The notes beneath the pieces were generated by a model. It made no database searches and was not told the DNA's origin. It saw only the letters and a list, made by a program, of their open reading frames with translations. The position numbers and the translations under genes are program-made. A DNA stretch of 64,000 nucleotides from an uncultured Duncaniella sp. (GTDB lineage: Bacteria > Bacteroidota > Bacteroidia > Bacteroidales > Muribaculaceae), in contig CAJUKP010000001.1 of NCBI GenBank assembly GCA_910587165.1, positions 62,001-126,000 of the forward strand, given 5' to 3'. Position 1 is the stretch's first letter. Every line of letters begins with the position of its first letter. Of this stretch, positions 34,630 through 43,543 are shown piece after piece.

Positions 34630-36303
34630 ATGAAATCCAAGATATTATCCTCGGCCCTGGCTGGACTGCTCATGCTGTCGTCATGCTCCGATTTCCTGGA
34701 GCAGACCAACACCACCCAGGCCAACGAGAACACCTTCTATGACAGCGACGAGGCTGTGGCTGCCGCTGTATATCCTCTCTACAACTACTGCTGGAACAAC
34801 TTCAACAACAAGTTCTCATGGGCAGTGGGCGACGGACGCGCCAACAATATCACCGCACAGTATTCGGACTATGTGAAGTTCTACTGCAACTTCACCGAGA
34901 CCTCGCTCACCGAGGGCCTCGAGGAGGCCTGGGGCTCACTCTACCTCGTGGTTTCGTCGAGCAACAACGTGATCAACGCCATCAGGGCAAGCTCAGGTCC
35001 CTCTGAGAACGCCAAGATACAGGGCGAGGCCGAGGCACGCTTCATGCGAGGTGTGGCCTACTGGTACATCGGCACCATCTGGGGCCGCGCCATCATCTAC
35101 ACCGACACCAAGTATCAGCAGCAGCACGCCATCTGTCCGGCCCACCGCCAGACCGACGTGATGGAATTCGCCATCCGCGACCTTGAGTTTGCCGCCGCTA
35201 ATCTCCCCGCCGCACAGAGCCAGTCCGGACGCGTCAACCGTTACAGCGCCTATGGACTTCTCTCGCGCATCTACCTCTCCATGGCCGGCCTCACCACCGA
35301 AGGTGAATACAACGGCTCCAACATCGCCACAGACTACAACCGCGGCACCCGCAACCCCTACTATCTCGATTTGGCCAAGAAGGCAGCCCTCAAATGTATC
35401 GAGGGACCCTTCAAGCTCATGGACGAGTATGAGGATCTCTTCGAGCTCGCCACACAGAACAACAATTCCGAGAGCGTCTTCCAGCTCCAGTTCATGGCCG
35501 GTGACCCGCAGGGTGCCATGGGCTTCGGCTGCAACAACCAGATGACAGCCTTCTTCGGATGGTCAACCATGGTGGCCGACGGCAACTGGGGCGGCTCGAC
35601 CTACGCATCCTACGACCTTGTAAAGACTTACGATGCCAAGGACCGCAAGCGCCGCCACGCCACAATCTGCACCTACGGTGAGAGCTACGACAAGCTCGGA
35701 GGCTACACATTCCCCACCGACGGCGACGGAGTGGGCAAACCCAAGGAACAGTGCAACATCATCAAGCACGTCTACGGCACCCACGCCTACAATGGCCAGA
35801 CCTATCTGCACAACTCGGGCGCCAACGCCTACATGATGCGTCTTGCCGAAGTGTATCTCAATCTGGCCGAGGCAGTGATGGGCAACAACTCATCCACCTC
35901 CGACGAGACCGCTATGACCTACTACAACGCCGTCCGTACCCGCGCCGGCATGGAGACCAAGCGCGTCATCACATACGATGACATCCACTACGAGCGCCGC
36001 ATCGAGCTGGCCATGGAAGGACAATACTGGTATGACCTACTCCGCCGCTCATACTACAAGCGCCAGGAAGTGCTCAACTTCGTCAACAACCAGCACCGCA
36101 ACTGCTCCTACGAGTTTGACGAGACCGAGCCCAGCCAGTATGCATTCAAGGAAGAGGGCAAGGGTGTGTCGACCGCCGACGAATCGCGCTTCACCTTCCC
36201 CTTCAGCGACGTTGACCTCACCCGCAATCCCCAGCTCGGCAACACCCCCGTGGCCTACGAGTTCGGCGAGAAGGAAGTCACCGCAGACCAGCTTTACAAC
36301 TAA
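34630..36303 (+). CDS. susD: SusD/RagB-family outer-membrane lipoprotein
   Basis: Surface glycan-binding lid of the SusC transporter, 557 residues. The ATG at 34630 is chosen because it starts the lipoprotein signal with lipobox MLSSC; the frame is open upstream to 34591, overlapping SusC, but that would place 13 residues before the signal. The SusD fold is indicated by the tetratricopeptide-like helices (about 80-250), ARFMRGVAYWYIG, and the C-terminal MRLAEVYLNLAEAV and ERRIELAMEGQYWYDLLRRS motifs. It lies 25 bp after SusC. Confidence 0.95.
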   Translation: MKSKILSSALAGLLMLSSCSDFLEQTNTTQANENTFYDSDEAVAAAVYPLYNYCWNNFNNKFSWAVGDGRANNITAQYSDYVKFYCNFTETSLTEGLEEAWGSLYLVVSSSNNVINAIRASSGPSENAKIQGEAEARFMRGVAYWYIGTIWGRAIIYTDTKYQQQHAICPAHRQTDVMEFAIRDLEFAAANLPAAQSQSGRVNRYSAYGLLSRIYLSMAGLTTEGEYNGSNIATDYNRGTRNPYYLDLAKKAALKCIEGPFKLMDEYEDLFELATQNNNSESVFQLQFMAGDPQGAMGFGCNNQMTAFFGWSTMVADGNWGGSTYASYDLVKTYDAKDRKRRHATICTYGESYDKLGGYTFPTDGDGVGKPKEQCNIIKHVYGTHAYNGQTYLHNSGANAYMMRLAEVYLNLAEAVMGNNSSTSDETAMTYYNAVRTRAGMETKRVITYDDIHYERRIELAMEGQYWYDLLRRSYYKRQEVLNFVNNQHRNCSYEFDETEPSQYAFKEEGKGVSTADESRFTFPFSDVDLTRNPQLGNTPVAYEFGEKEVTADQLYN

Positions 36304-36330
36304 TCCTACCTGTAAAAAGAGAATCCTATC

Positions 36331-37716
36331 ATGAAACATCTGAAATATTACATTCTCCCCGTTGTGACGCTTCTTGCGGCAGGTCTCTGCTCCTGCAACG
36401 ACGATGACGAATACTTCGAGGACGATGCCCAGAACAAACCCATCAAGGTCACCCAGGTCTATCTCGAGGACCATGAGTCGTCAGTGCCCGACCGCCCCGT
36501 GGATTTCGCCCGTCTGGGCCAGCTCATCCGCATCGAGGGTGAAGGTCTCTACGGCATGAAGAAAGTCTATATCAACGGCTACGACACCTACTTCAACCGC
36601 GCCTATATCAGCGACAAGTCGATGCTCGTCACCGTAAGCTCCAATACCCCTATCAGCGAATGCGATCCCGAGCTGCGCGACAAGGTGCGCCTTGTCAAGG
36701 ACGGATCGGAATTCACATTCGACCTGGTGATACGTGCCGCCACCCCCACCGTGACCTCAGTGAGCAACACCCTTCCTCTCCCGGGTGAGACCGTCACTGT
36801 CTACGGCACAGGCTTCCAGGAGACCACCGAGATCACTCTCCCCGGAGGAATCAAGGTGACCGAAGGAATCGAATGTGACAACGAGGATGGCGAGTGGTTC
36901 TCGTTCGTGATGCCCGCGGGTGTCACCGAAGGTGGATCCATCGAGGCTGTCAACGCCAACGGCGTTGCCAAGAGTCCCGCCTACTTCAACGAACGCCGCG
37001 GCATGATACTTGACTGCGACGGCACCGGAGTGTTCGGCAACTGGTCGGCCACTTTCGACCCCGCCGAGTGTGTGGACGATCCCGCCGGCACCGGACGCGG
37101 CCTCTGCATCCCCGCGATCCCCGCCAGTGTGCTTCCCCTCAAGGCCAACGCCCAGGGCAACGGCTGGTTCACTGCCGGCAACGACGAGCCCACCGACGAC
37201 TGGAGCCGTATGTATAATCTCATTCCCTGGAACACCCCCACCACCGAGATAGCATTCCAGTTCGATGTCTATTGCCCCGAGGCACTCACTACCGGTGTGC
37301 TCGAGTTCACACTCCAGAACAACCTTGCCAACTATGGCTTCGGCTCAAGCGAGACCACAGCCGACTACAGCTCGGCCTACGCCGTATGCTGGGTTCCCTG
37401 GATGAAGGATGGCAAGCTCACCCCGTTCAAGACCGATGGCTGGGTCACCGTCACCATCCCCATCTCCAGCTTCGGTATCTACCAGAATGTCAAGGACGGC
37501 TATGTGTTCCAGGATGTAGTGGCCCACCGCAACGCCGCTTCCTACCGCAACTTCGGAATGTTCTTCATCAACAAGGATGTCGAGTATACCGACGGGGAGA
37601 CCTACCCCTCGGCCGAGTTCAACCAGGGTCTCTATATCGACAACTGGCGCATCGTGCCCTTCAAGGACTTCACCGTGTCAGACTTCCCCGAAGAAGAGGA
37701 TGAAACCGAGGAATAA
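36331..37716 (+). CDS. IPT/TIG-domain surface glycan-binding lipoprotein
   Basis: Surface glycan-binding protein of the SusE/SGBP position in the locus, 461 residues. Lipobox near residue 22 (AGLCSC). Two Ig-like IPT/TIG domains are likely at about 35-130 and 135-215 (PTVTSVSNTLPLPGETVTVYG TGF pattern). The C-terminal domain (about 220-440) is beta-rich with aromatic W residues suited to sugar binding. Comparable genes in known xylan loci (third after SusD) bind xylan at the cell surface; that function here is inferred from the gene order. Confidence 0.88.
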   Translation: MKHLKYYILPVVTLLAAGLCSCNDDDEYFEDDAQNKPIKVTQVYLEDHESSVPDRPVDFARLGQLIRIEGEGLYGMKKVYINGYDTYFNRAYISDKSMLVTVSSNTPISECDPELRDKVRLVKDGSEFTFDLVIRAATPTVTSVSNTLPLPGETVTVYGTGFQETTEITLPGGIKVTEGIECDNEDGEWFSFVMPAGVTEGGSIEAVNANGVAKSPAYFNERRGMILDCDGTGVFGNWSATFDPAECVDDPAGTGRGLCIPAIPASVLPLKANAQGNGWFTAGNDEPTDDWSRMYNLIPWNTPTTEIAFQFDVYCPEALTTGVLEFTLQNNLANYGFGSSETTADYSSAYAVCWVPWMKDGKLTPFKTDGWVTVTIPISSFGIYQNVKDGYVFQDVVAHRNAASYRNFGMFFINKDVEYTDGETYPSAEFNQGLYIDNWRIVPFKDFTVSDFPEEEDETEE

Positions 37717-37741
37717 CACCTTACATTAACCGCATCAACTC

Positions 37742-40033
37742 ATGAAAACTAACAAGATATATATCCCAGTCATCGCTGCCGGCCTCATGATCTCCGTGAG
37801 CTCATGCGAGGAGAACGTGATGGAGTGGAAGGGAGCCGACCCCACGGTGAAACCCACCGAGCTCCCCATGGAAATGGCCGAGAAAATCGCTCAGTATGAC
37901 AACATAAAGAACTATATGGCCCAGTACCATCCCAACACCCCCGTCACAGTGGGTATGGGACTCGACAACTACCTCGACGCTGAAGAATATGCGAAGGTGG
38001 TGGGCGATAACTTCCAGGGTGTGACATTCGGCAACGCCATGAAGCACCAGAGTGTCGTGGCCTCCAACGGCTCGTTCAACTGGAGCAAGGTTGACCAGTT
38101 CCTGGCCCTCAACACCAACCTCCCCATCCACGGCCACAACCTTCTGTGGCACACCCAGCAGCAGCAGAGCTACCTTAAGAGCCTCATTGCCCCCACAATG
38201 GTGGTGACCGGCGGCTCGGAAGGGGGTATCATCAACGTGATCACCAACTCCGACTTCGAGGACGGCACTCTCACCGGATGGGACGGATGGAGCCACTACG
38301 CAAAGAGCGTGGCCTCACCCGGACATGACTCCAACTACTGCCTCAAGGCCGAGATGGATGCCGAGACCGCCCAGAACTGGGATTGCCAGCTCTGGTGGGC
38401 GACACCTCTCGAGGTGGGCAAGACCTACGCCTACCGCTTCTGGGTGAAGTCGCCTGACAATCTGGCTGTCCAGTTCGTGGGACAGAACGCTGACTACGGC
38501 GGCATCTACAAGACCACATTCACCGCCGGAGCAGACTGGACTCTCTGCGAGGGTGAGTTCGACTACAAAGAAAGCGATACCCCCGACGTGATCCGTATCG
38601 GCCTGCAGTTCGGCGGCACACCCGTGTCAGTGCTCTATATCGACGACTTCCAGTTCGGCGAGAAGGGCGAGGAAGATCCCATGATCAATGTTCTCCCCGA
38701 CAATTCAAGCTCCTTCGACGGTGTGACCGACGGAACAACCGGCGGTTGGGCATCATGGGGCAGCAACAAGAACAGCGTATCTACAGTCGAGGGAGCAGGC
38801 AAGGATGGCTCCACAGCCCTCGTGCTCACCAACAACGGCGACGGTAACGCCTGGGAAGCCCAGTGTGCATATACATTCGACGCTCCTTTGGATCCCTCCA
38901 AGACCTATATGCTCACCTTTGATGCCAAGTGTGACCACGAAGGTGGCTCCGTTCAGTTCCAGTATCAGAACGGCACGACCTATGGTTCACAGGGTGGCTA
39001 TCAGGACTTCGAGCTCGGAACCGCATGGGTGCCATGCGAGAAGGAGTTCGTTCCGGGCTACGAGGATGTTGACCGCATCATCATCAACTTCGGCAAGGTA
39101 GGCGGAACATATACCATCGACAACATCAAGTTCGGAGAGAAGAAAGACCAAGGAGGAGCCGCCGCCGTCAAGCGTCGCGCCACCACCATCTCCTACACTC
39201 TCAAGACTCCCGAGGAGAAGCAGGCAGCTCTCTACGGAGCTATGGAAGGCTGGATCAAGGAAGCCATGACCCACATGGGCAACAACTGCACCTCATGGGA
39301 TGTGATCAACGAGCCTATCGGCGACAACATGAAGATCCGTGGTGTCGAGGGTGGCTGGATGGAAGGCGACTCCGAGCCTGTCGAGACCACCGAGACAGGT
39401 CTGACCCTCAACTGGGCCAACGAGAGCGGCAACGGCCACTTCTACTGGGGCTACTATCTCGGTATGGACTATGCCGTGAAAGCATTCCAGTATGCCCGTC
39501 AGTACAGCCCCAACAATGCCGATCTCTATGTCAACGAGTATAACCTCGAGACATCGGACAGCAAGCGCGCCAAGCTCATAGAGTTCGTGAAATACATTGA
39601 CGAGCACGGAGCCAAGGTGGACGGCATCGGCACACAGATGCACGTGCAGAAGACAATCACCAAAGAGCAGGTCGACAAGATGTTCAAGGAGCTGGCCGCC
39701 ACAGGCAAGAAGGTGCGTATCACCGAGCTTGACGTAGCTCTCGGCACCGAGGCAAAGACCCTGGCCGACTATGAGCTCCAGGGAGAGGTCTACTACATGA
39801 TACTCACCTCCTACTTCGAGAATGTGCCCGAGGCACAGCAGGGTGGAGTGACCATCTGGAGTCTCACCGACAGTCCCGACGAGCATGAATACTGGCTCAA
39901 GGGTGACGAACCCAACCTGTTCGACGCAAACTATGGCCGCAAAATCGCTTACAAGCGTGTGTGTGACGCCATCGCAGGCTATGACATCTCGGTAGACTTC
40001 CACAGTCCCGACTATTCACAGAACAACAAATAG
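37742..40033 (+). CDS. GH10 endo-xylanase with CBMs inserted in the catalytic domain
   Basis: Surface lipoprotein endo-1,4-beta-xylanase of 763 residues; lipobox near residue 22 (SVSSC). The GH10 barrel is split: its first strands (about 40-155, with VTFGNAMKHQS and GHNLLWHTQ) precede a 300-residue insert (about 160-465) of two carbohydrate-binding modules of the CBM4/CBM9-type, each with SDFEDGTLTGWDGW-like and DDFQFG / IDNIKFG ends. The barrel then resumes with WDVINEP (acid/base Glu524) and ITELDVAL (nucleophile Glu662). The same architecture is known for Bacteroides and Prevotella surface xylanases of xylan loci. It cuts xylan outside the cell for the SusCD pair. Confidence 0.94.
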   Translation: MKTNKIYIPVIAAGLMISVSSCEENVMEWKGADPTVKPTELPMEMAEKIAQYDNIKNYMAQYHPNTPVTVGMGLDNYLDAEEYAKVVGDNFQGVTFGNAMKHQSVVASNGSFNWSKVDQFLALNTNLPIHGHNLLWHTQQQQSYLKSLIAPTMVVTGGSEGGIINVITNSDFEDGTLTGWDGWSHYAKSVASPGHDSNYCLKAEMDAETAQNWDCQLWWATPLEVGKTYAYRFWVKSPDNLAVQFVGQNADYGGIYKTTFTAGADWTLCEGEFDYKESDTPDVIRIGLQFGGTPVSVLYIDDFQFGEKGEEDPMINVLPDNSSSFDGVTDGTTGGWASWGSNKNSVSTVEGAGKDGSTALVLTNNGDGNAWEAQCAYTFDAPLDPSKTYMLTFDAKCDHEGGSVQFQYQNGTTYGSQGGYQDFELGTAWVPCEKEFVPGYEDVDRIIINFGKVGGTYTIDNIKFGEKKDQGGAAAVKRRATTISYTLKTPEEKQAALYGAMEGWIKEAMTHMGNNCTSWDVINEPIGDNMKIRGVEGGWMEGDSEPVETTETGLTLNWANESGNGHFYWGYYLGMDYAVKAFQYARQYSPNNADLYVNEYNLETSDSKRAKLIEFVKYIDEHGAKVDGIGTQMHVQKTITKEQVDKMFKELAATGKKVRITELDVALGTEAKTLADYELQGEVYYMILTSYFENVPEAQQGGVTIWSLTDSPDEHEYWLKGDEPNLFDANYGRKIAYKRVCDAIAGYDISVDFHSPDYSQNNK

Positions 40034-40055
40034 GTACTGAAGTTGACTTGAAACC

Positions 40056-40171
40056 CCGCGGGCGACGGGACGGGGCGCAGCCCCTCCCCCCGCTCCCGCG
40101 GATATAGATGAAAAGGTAAGAAAGATTTCACCCGGCAGGGGCGCCCCCCTTCACAGCGCCCCTGCCTTTTT
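40056..40171 (+). terminator. Two GC-rich hairpins inside the xylan operon
   Basis: First stem CCGCGGG / CCCGCGG at 40056-40062 and 40095-40101. Second stem GGCAGGGGCGC / GCGCCCCTGCC at 40134-40144 and 40156-40166, followed by five T. This is a strong intrinsic terminator in the 167-bp gap after the surface xylanase, so distal enzyme genes are probably expressed at a lower level. Confidence 0.8.
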
Positions 40172-40200
40172 AAAAAACAGAACCAATCAGATCACCCGCA

Positions 40201-41904
40201 ATGAACCGCCTCATCTGTCTCATATTAGCCATCGGACTTTTCGCGCTGCTCACATCGGCCCGCACCGAATCGCGGCTTGAACGCAGTGGTGAACTCACAC
40301 GGCTCATCGTCGATGGCAAACCATTCTTCATACTCGGAGGTGAGACAGGCAATTCCATGGCCTCTTGTGACGAAGATATCGCAGACGTGATGGTCAAGGC
40401 CGGAGAACGCGGCTACAACACAGTGCTGATTCCGGCTGCATGGGAGCTGATAGAACCAAGGAAGGGGGAATTCGACTTCTCCTCCGTCGACAACATCATC
40501 TCACGGGCCAACGAACAGAATCTGAAGGTGGTGCTTCTGTGGTTCGGAGCATGGAAAAACTCAATGTCGTGCTACGCGCCGGAATGGTTCAAACGCGACA
40601 CATCCACCTATCCCCGCGCACGCACCGCCGCCGGCAAACCGCTCGAGATAGCCTCGGCATTCTCAGAAAATGTCTACGAGGCCGATGCGGCTGCTTTCAG
40701 GAGACTCTTGCGCCACATAGCTGAGACAGACACGGCCGGAACCGTCATAATGCTCCAGATCGAGAACGAGATCGGTATGCTCGAGGATGCCAGGGACCAT
40801 TCCTCACTTGCCGAAAAAGAATACTGCAAGGGTGTGCCAGCGGCCCTCACCGCACATATCCGTAAAAACAAGAAATCACTCCACCCCACTCTCCTCGCCG
40901 GATGGCAGGAAAACGGGATGAAGAATTCAGGATCGTGGACCGAGGTGTTCGGTCCGGGTATCTATACCGATGAAATATTCATGGCCTGGAACTATGCCAC
41001 CTACGTGGAGCGGCTGGCCCGCGAGGCCCGCGAAGTGTTCCCGACCATGCCGCTATATGTCAACGCCGCCATGAACTCTCGCGGCCGCCGTCCGGGAGAA
41101 TATCCTTCGGCCGGCCCGCTGATCCATCTGAAGGATATATGGCACGCCGCAGCCCCGACCATCGACTTTCTGTCGCCTGACCTCTACGACAAGGGGTTCA
41201 CGGACTGGGTGGAGGCCTATTCCACACCCGACAACCCACTCTTCATCCCGGAGATAAAGGCCGGCAGCGAGAATCTTGCCCAGGCCTGCTATGTGCTCGG
41301 CGAGAAAGGGGCGATAGGGATCTCACCATTCGCCTACAACCTGCAGCCCGGCGACAGGGAGAAAGCCACGGCATACAGACAGCTCCGAGACCTCACTCCG
41401 CTTCTGGCCGGATGTACACGCAAGGGGATGACAAACGGGCTTTATTTCGACGAAGACTCGACCACGCGCACCATAGTCCGCGACGGTCTCCGCATCACGG
41501 CATCACACTATTTCACCCTCCCCTGGGATCCTCGCGCACGCGACGGTTCGGAATGGCCGGCATCAGGCGGCATAATCATTCCGGTGGCCCCGATGGAGTA
41601 CATCATCTCAGGCAGCGGCATCGTGCTCACCTTCGAAGCGGGAAATGCGGCGGAGACAGGCAGGCAGATTCTCGGAGAGGACGGATTTCTCAACTCCGGT
41701 TCAGACCGCTCGGAATCATCGGCCGCACAATGGCGCGGAAAGCGTGTAGGGCTGGCTTCGGTGGAAGAGATCAGAGTCAACGATGACGGCACATGGGACC
41801 GTGTGAGGACCTTCAACGGCGATGAGACCCACCAGGGACGCCACGTCAGGATAGGTGTTGATGACTACAAGACACTCCATGTAAAACTATATGAATATGA
41901 ATAA
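40201..41904 (+). CDS. GH35-like / DUF5597 glycoside hydrolase
   Basis: Exported glycosidase-like protein of 567 residues with a signal peptide (MNRLICLILAIGLFALLTSA). The N-terminal (about 30-350) is a beta-galactosidase-type TIM barrel: FFILGGETGNS, PAAWELIEPRKGEFDFSS and MLQIENEIG, where the Glu pair fits the acid/base site of clan GH-A, and LFIPEIKAGSE near 330 suits the nucleophile. The C-terminal part (about 390-560) is the DUF5597 beta domain. Substrate is not established; in a xylan locus it may remove a side-chain sugar. The acetylesterase gene overlaps its end by 14 bp. Confidence 0.88.
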   Translation: MNRLICLILAIGLFALLTSARTESRLERSGELTRLIVDGKPFFILGGETGNSMASCDEDIADVMVKAGERGYNTVLIPAAWELIEPRKGEFDFSSVDNIISRANEQNLKVVLLWFGAWKNSMSCYAPEWFKRDTSTYPRARTAAGKPLEIASAFSENVYEADAAAFRRLLRHIAETDTAGTVIMLQIENEIGMLEDARDHSSLAEKEYCKGVPAALTAHIRKNKKSLHPTLLAGWQENGMKNSGSWTEVFGPGIYTDEIFMAWNYATYVERLAREAREVFPTMPLYVNAAMNSRGRRPGEYPSAGPLIHLKDIWHAAAPTIDFLSPDLYDKGFTDWVEAYSTPDNPLFIPEIKAGSENLAQACYVLGEKGAIGISPFAYNLQPGDREKATAYRQLRDLTPLLAGCTRKGMTNGLYFDEDSTTRTIVRDGLRITASHYFTLPWDPRARDGSEWPASGGIIIPVAPMEYIISGSGIVLTFEAGNAAETGRQILGEDGFLNSGSDRSESSAAQWRGKRVGLASVEEIRVNDDGTWDRVRTFNGDETHQGRHVRIGVDDYKTLHVKLYEYE

Positions 41905-43537
41905 GATACTGCTCCTTACATTCACCCTTGTCATGAGCTGCGGGGCAGCCGGAGGCACCGTGAGGCTCCCGGCCGTCATCTCGTCGGACATGGTGGTGCA
42001 GCGCGACAAGCCGCTCACCCTCTGGGGCACCGCCGATCCGGGCGAGAAAGTGACTGTCAGGATACAAGGCAAGAAGGGTACCGAGACCGTCGCCAACCCC
42101 GACGGCAGCTGGGAGGTGAGCCTTCCGGCACTGCGCACCGGCAGGAAATATACCATCACGGTCAATGACCTGACTCTCGAGAATGTCGCCGTGGGCGATG
42201 TGCTTCTATGCTCCGGACAATCAAACATGGAGCTTCCGGTGAGCAGGGTGATGGATATGTGGGCCGACACTGTACTGGCCTATTCCAACCCCGATATCCG
42301 GCAGTTCACAGTGCCCAAGGAGGTGGAGTTCGGTGCGGCAAGGAGCGATGTCGACCACTCAGCCCGCTGGAAGAGCGTAGATGAGGATGTCATGAACTTC
42401 TCCGCTCTCGCCTACTTCACAGCCCGTGATCTCAATGCCGCCACGGGGCTTCCCGTAGGGGTGATCAACGCCTCATGGGGGGGCACACCTGTCGAGTCAT
42501 GGATCTCGGACAGCGCCATAGCTCCGTTCGCCTACTATGTCAACCTCAAGTCGCTGTATGCCGACCCATCATACCGCGATGCCATAAAGGCACAGGAAAA
42601 CCGGAACTATGCGGAGTGGAACCGCACCGTCAGGGAAAACGATCCGGGCCTGCAGGAGACACCATGGTACTCCACCGGGCTTGACGATTCGGACTGGACG
42701 GAGGTGGACCTACTCGACACCGGCTGGGGATCGGACGGGATGAATCCCTGCAACGGCACCCACTGGCTGCGCAAGAAGGTGAACGTGGATGCGGCCCATG
42801 CCGGACAACCCGCCACACTGCGCCTCGGGTGCATAGTCGACGCTGATTCCGTGTGGGTCAACGGCCGTCAGGTGGGATTCACATCCTATCAGTATCCACC
42901 CCGCGTCTACCCTATACCGGCAGGACTGCTCAAAGAGGGTGAGAACGTGATAACCATCCAGGTGATCTCCCAGAACGGCAAGCCGCATTTCGTGGCCGAA
43001 AAACCTTACTGCATCCTGTTCGGCGAGCGCCCGTATGCCCGTTACGGAACAGACATGAAAGACGGAATCCCACTCAACGGAACCTGGCGCTACCGCCGCG
43101 GGGCACCGATGCCGAAGGGCCCCGACATGATGTTCTACTGCTATCTCCCCACCGTGCTCTACAACGGTATGATCGCACCTGTGATCAAATATCCTGTGAG
43201 CGGCACAGTGTGGTATCAGGGTGAATCAAACGTGGACCGTTCGAACCAGTACTCCGCTCTTCTGAAGACCATGATAGAAAACTGGCGCGAGGCTTCCGGA
43301 AATCCCGGAATGCCGTTCTACATAGTGGAACTGGCCGATTTCCTTCATCCGTCCGACACAGGAGGCCGGGCCGCCTGGCAGAAGATGCGCGATGTGCAAC
43401 GCGACGTGTGCGACAGTGTGGACGGAGCCGTGCTCATCCCCAATTCCGATCTCGGTGAATGGAACGACATACACCCCCTTGACAAAAAGACCCTCGGATC
43501 CCGAGTGGCCGAAGCTATCAAACAATCCAAACAATGA
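41891..43537 (+). CDS. SGNH-type sialate O-acetylesterase-like carbohydrate esterase
   Basis: Exported acetylesterase of 548 residues with a signal peptide. SGNH hydrolase blocks are visible: LLCSGQSNMELPV (nucleophile Ser), GGTPVESWIS, WYQGESNV, and the C-terminal DIHPLDKKTLG with the catalytic His. A galactose-binding-like jelly-roll insert lies at about 240-370. The family is named for sialate 9-O-acetylesterase, but relatives in polysaccharide loci deacetylate xylan; that role is inferred here. An ATG at 41897 is an alternative start. The MFS gene begins 6 bp after its stop. Confidence 0.9.
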   Translation: MNMNKILLLTFTLVMSCGAAGGTVRLPAVISSDMVVQRDKPLTLWGTADPGEKVTVRIQGKKGTETVANPDGSWEVSLPALRTGRKYTITVNDLTLENVAVGDVLLCSGQSNMELPVSRVMDMWADTVLAYSNPDIRQFTVPKEVEFGAARSDVDHSARWKSVDEDVMNFSALAYFTARDLNAATGLPVGVINASWGGTPVESWISDSAIAPFAYYVNLKSLYADPSYRDAIKAQENRNYAEWNRTVRENDPGLQETPWYSTGLDDSDWTEVDLLDTGWGSDGMNPCNGTHWLRKKVNVDAAHAGQPATLRLGCIVDADSVWVNGRQVGFTSYQYPPRVYPIPAGLLKEGENVITIQVISQNGKPHFVAEKPYCILFGERPYARYGTDMKDGIPLNGTWRYRRGAPMPKGPDMMFYCYLPTVLYNGMIAPVIKYPVSGTVWYQGESNVDRSNQYSALLKTMIENWREASGNPGMPFYIVELADFLHPSDTGGRAAWQKMRDVQRDVCDSVDGAVLIPNSDLGEWNDIHPLDKKTLGSRVAEAIKQSKQ

Positions 43538-43543
43538 AAAACT

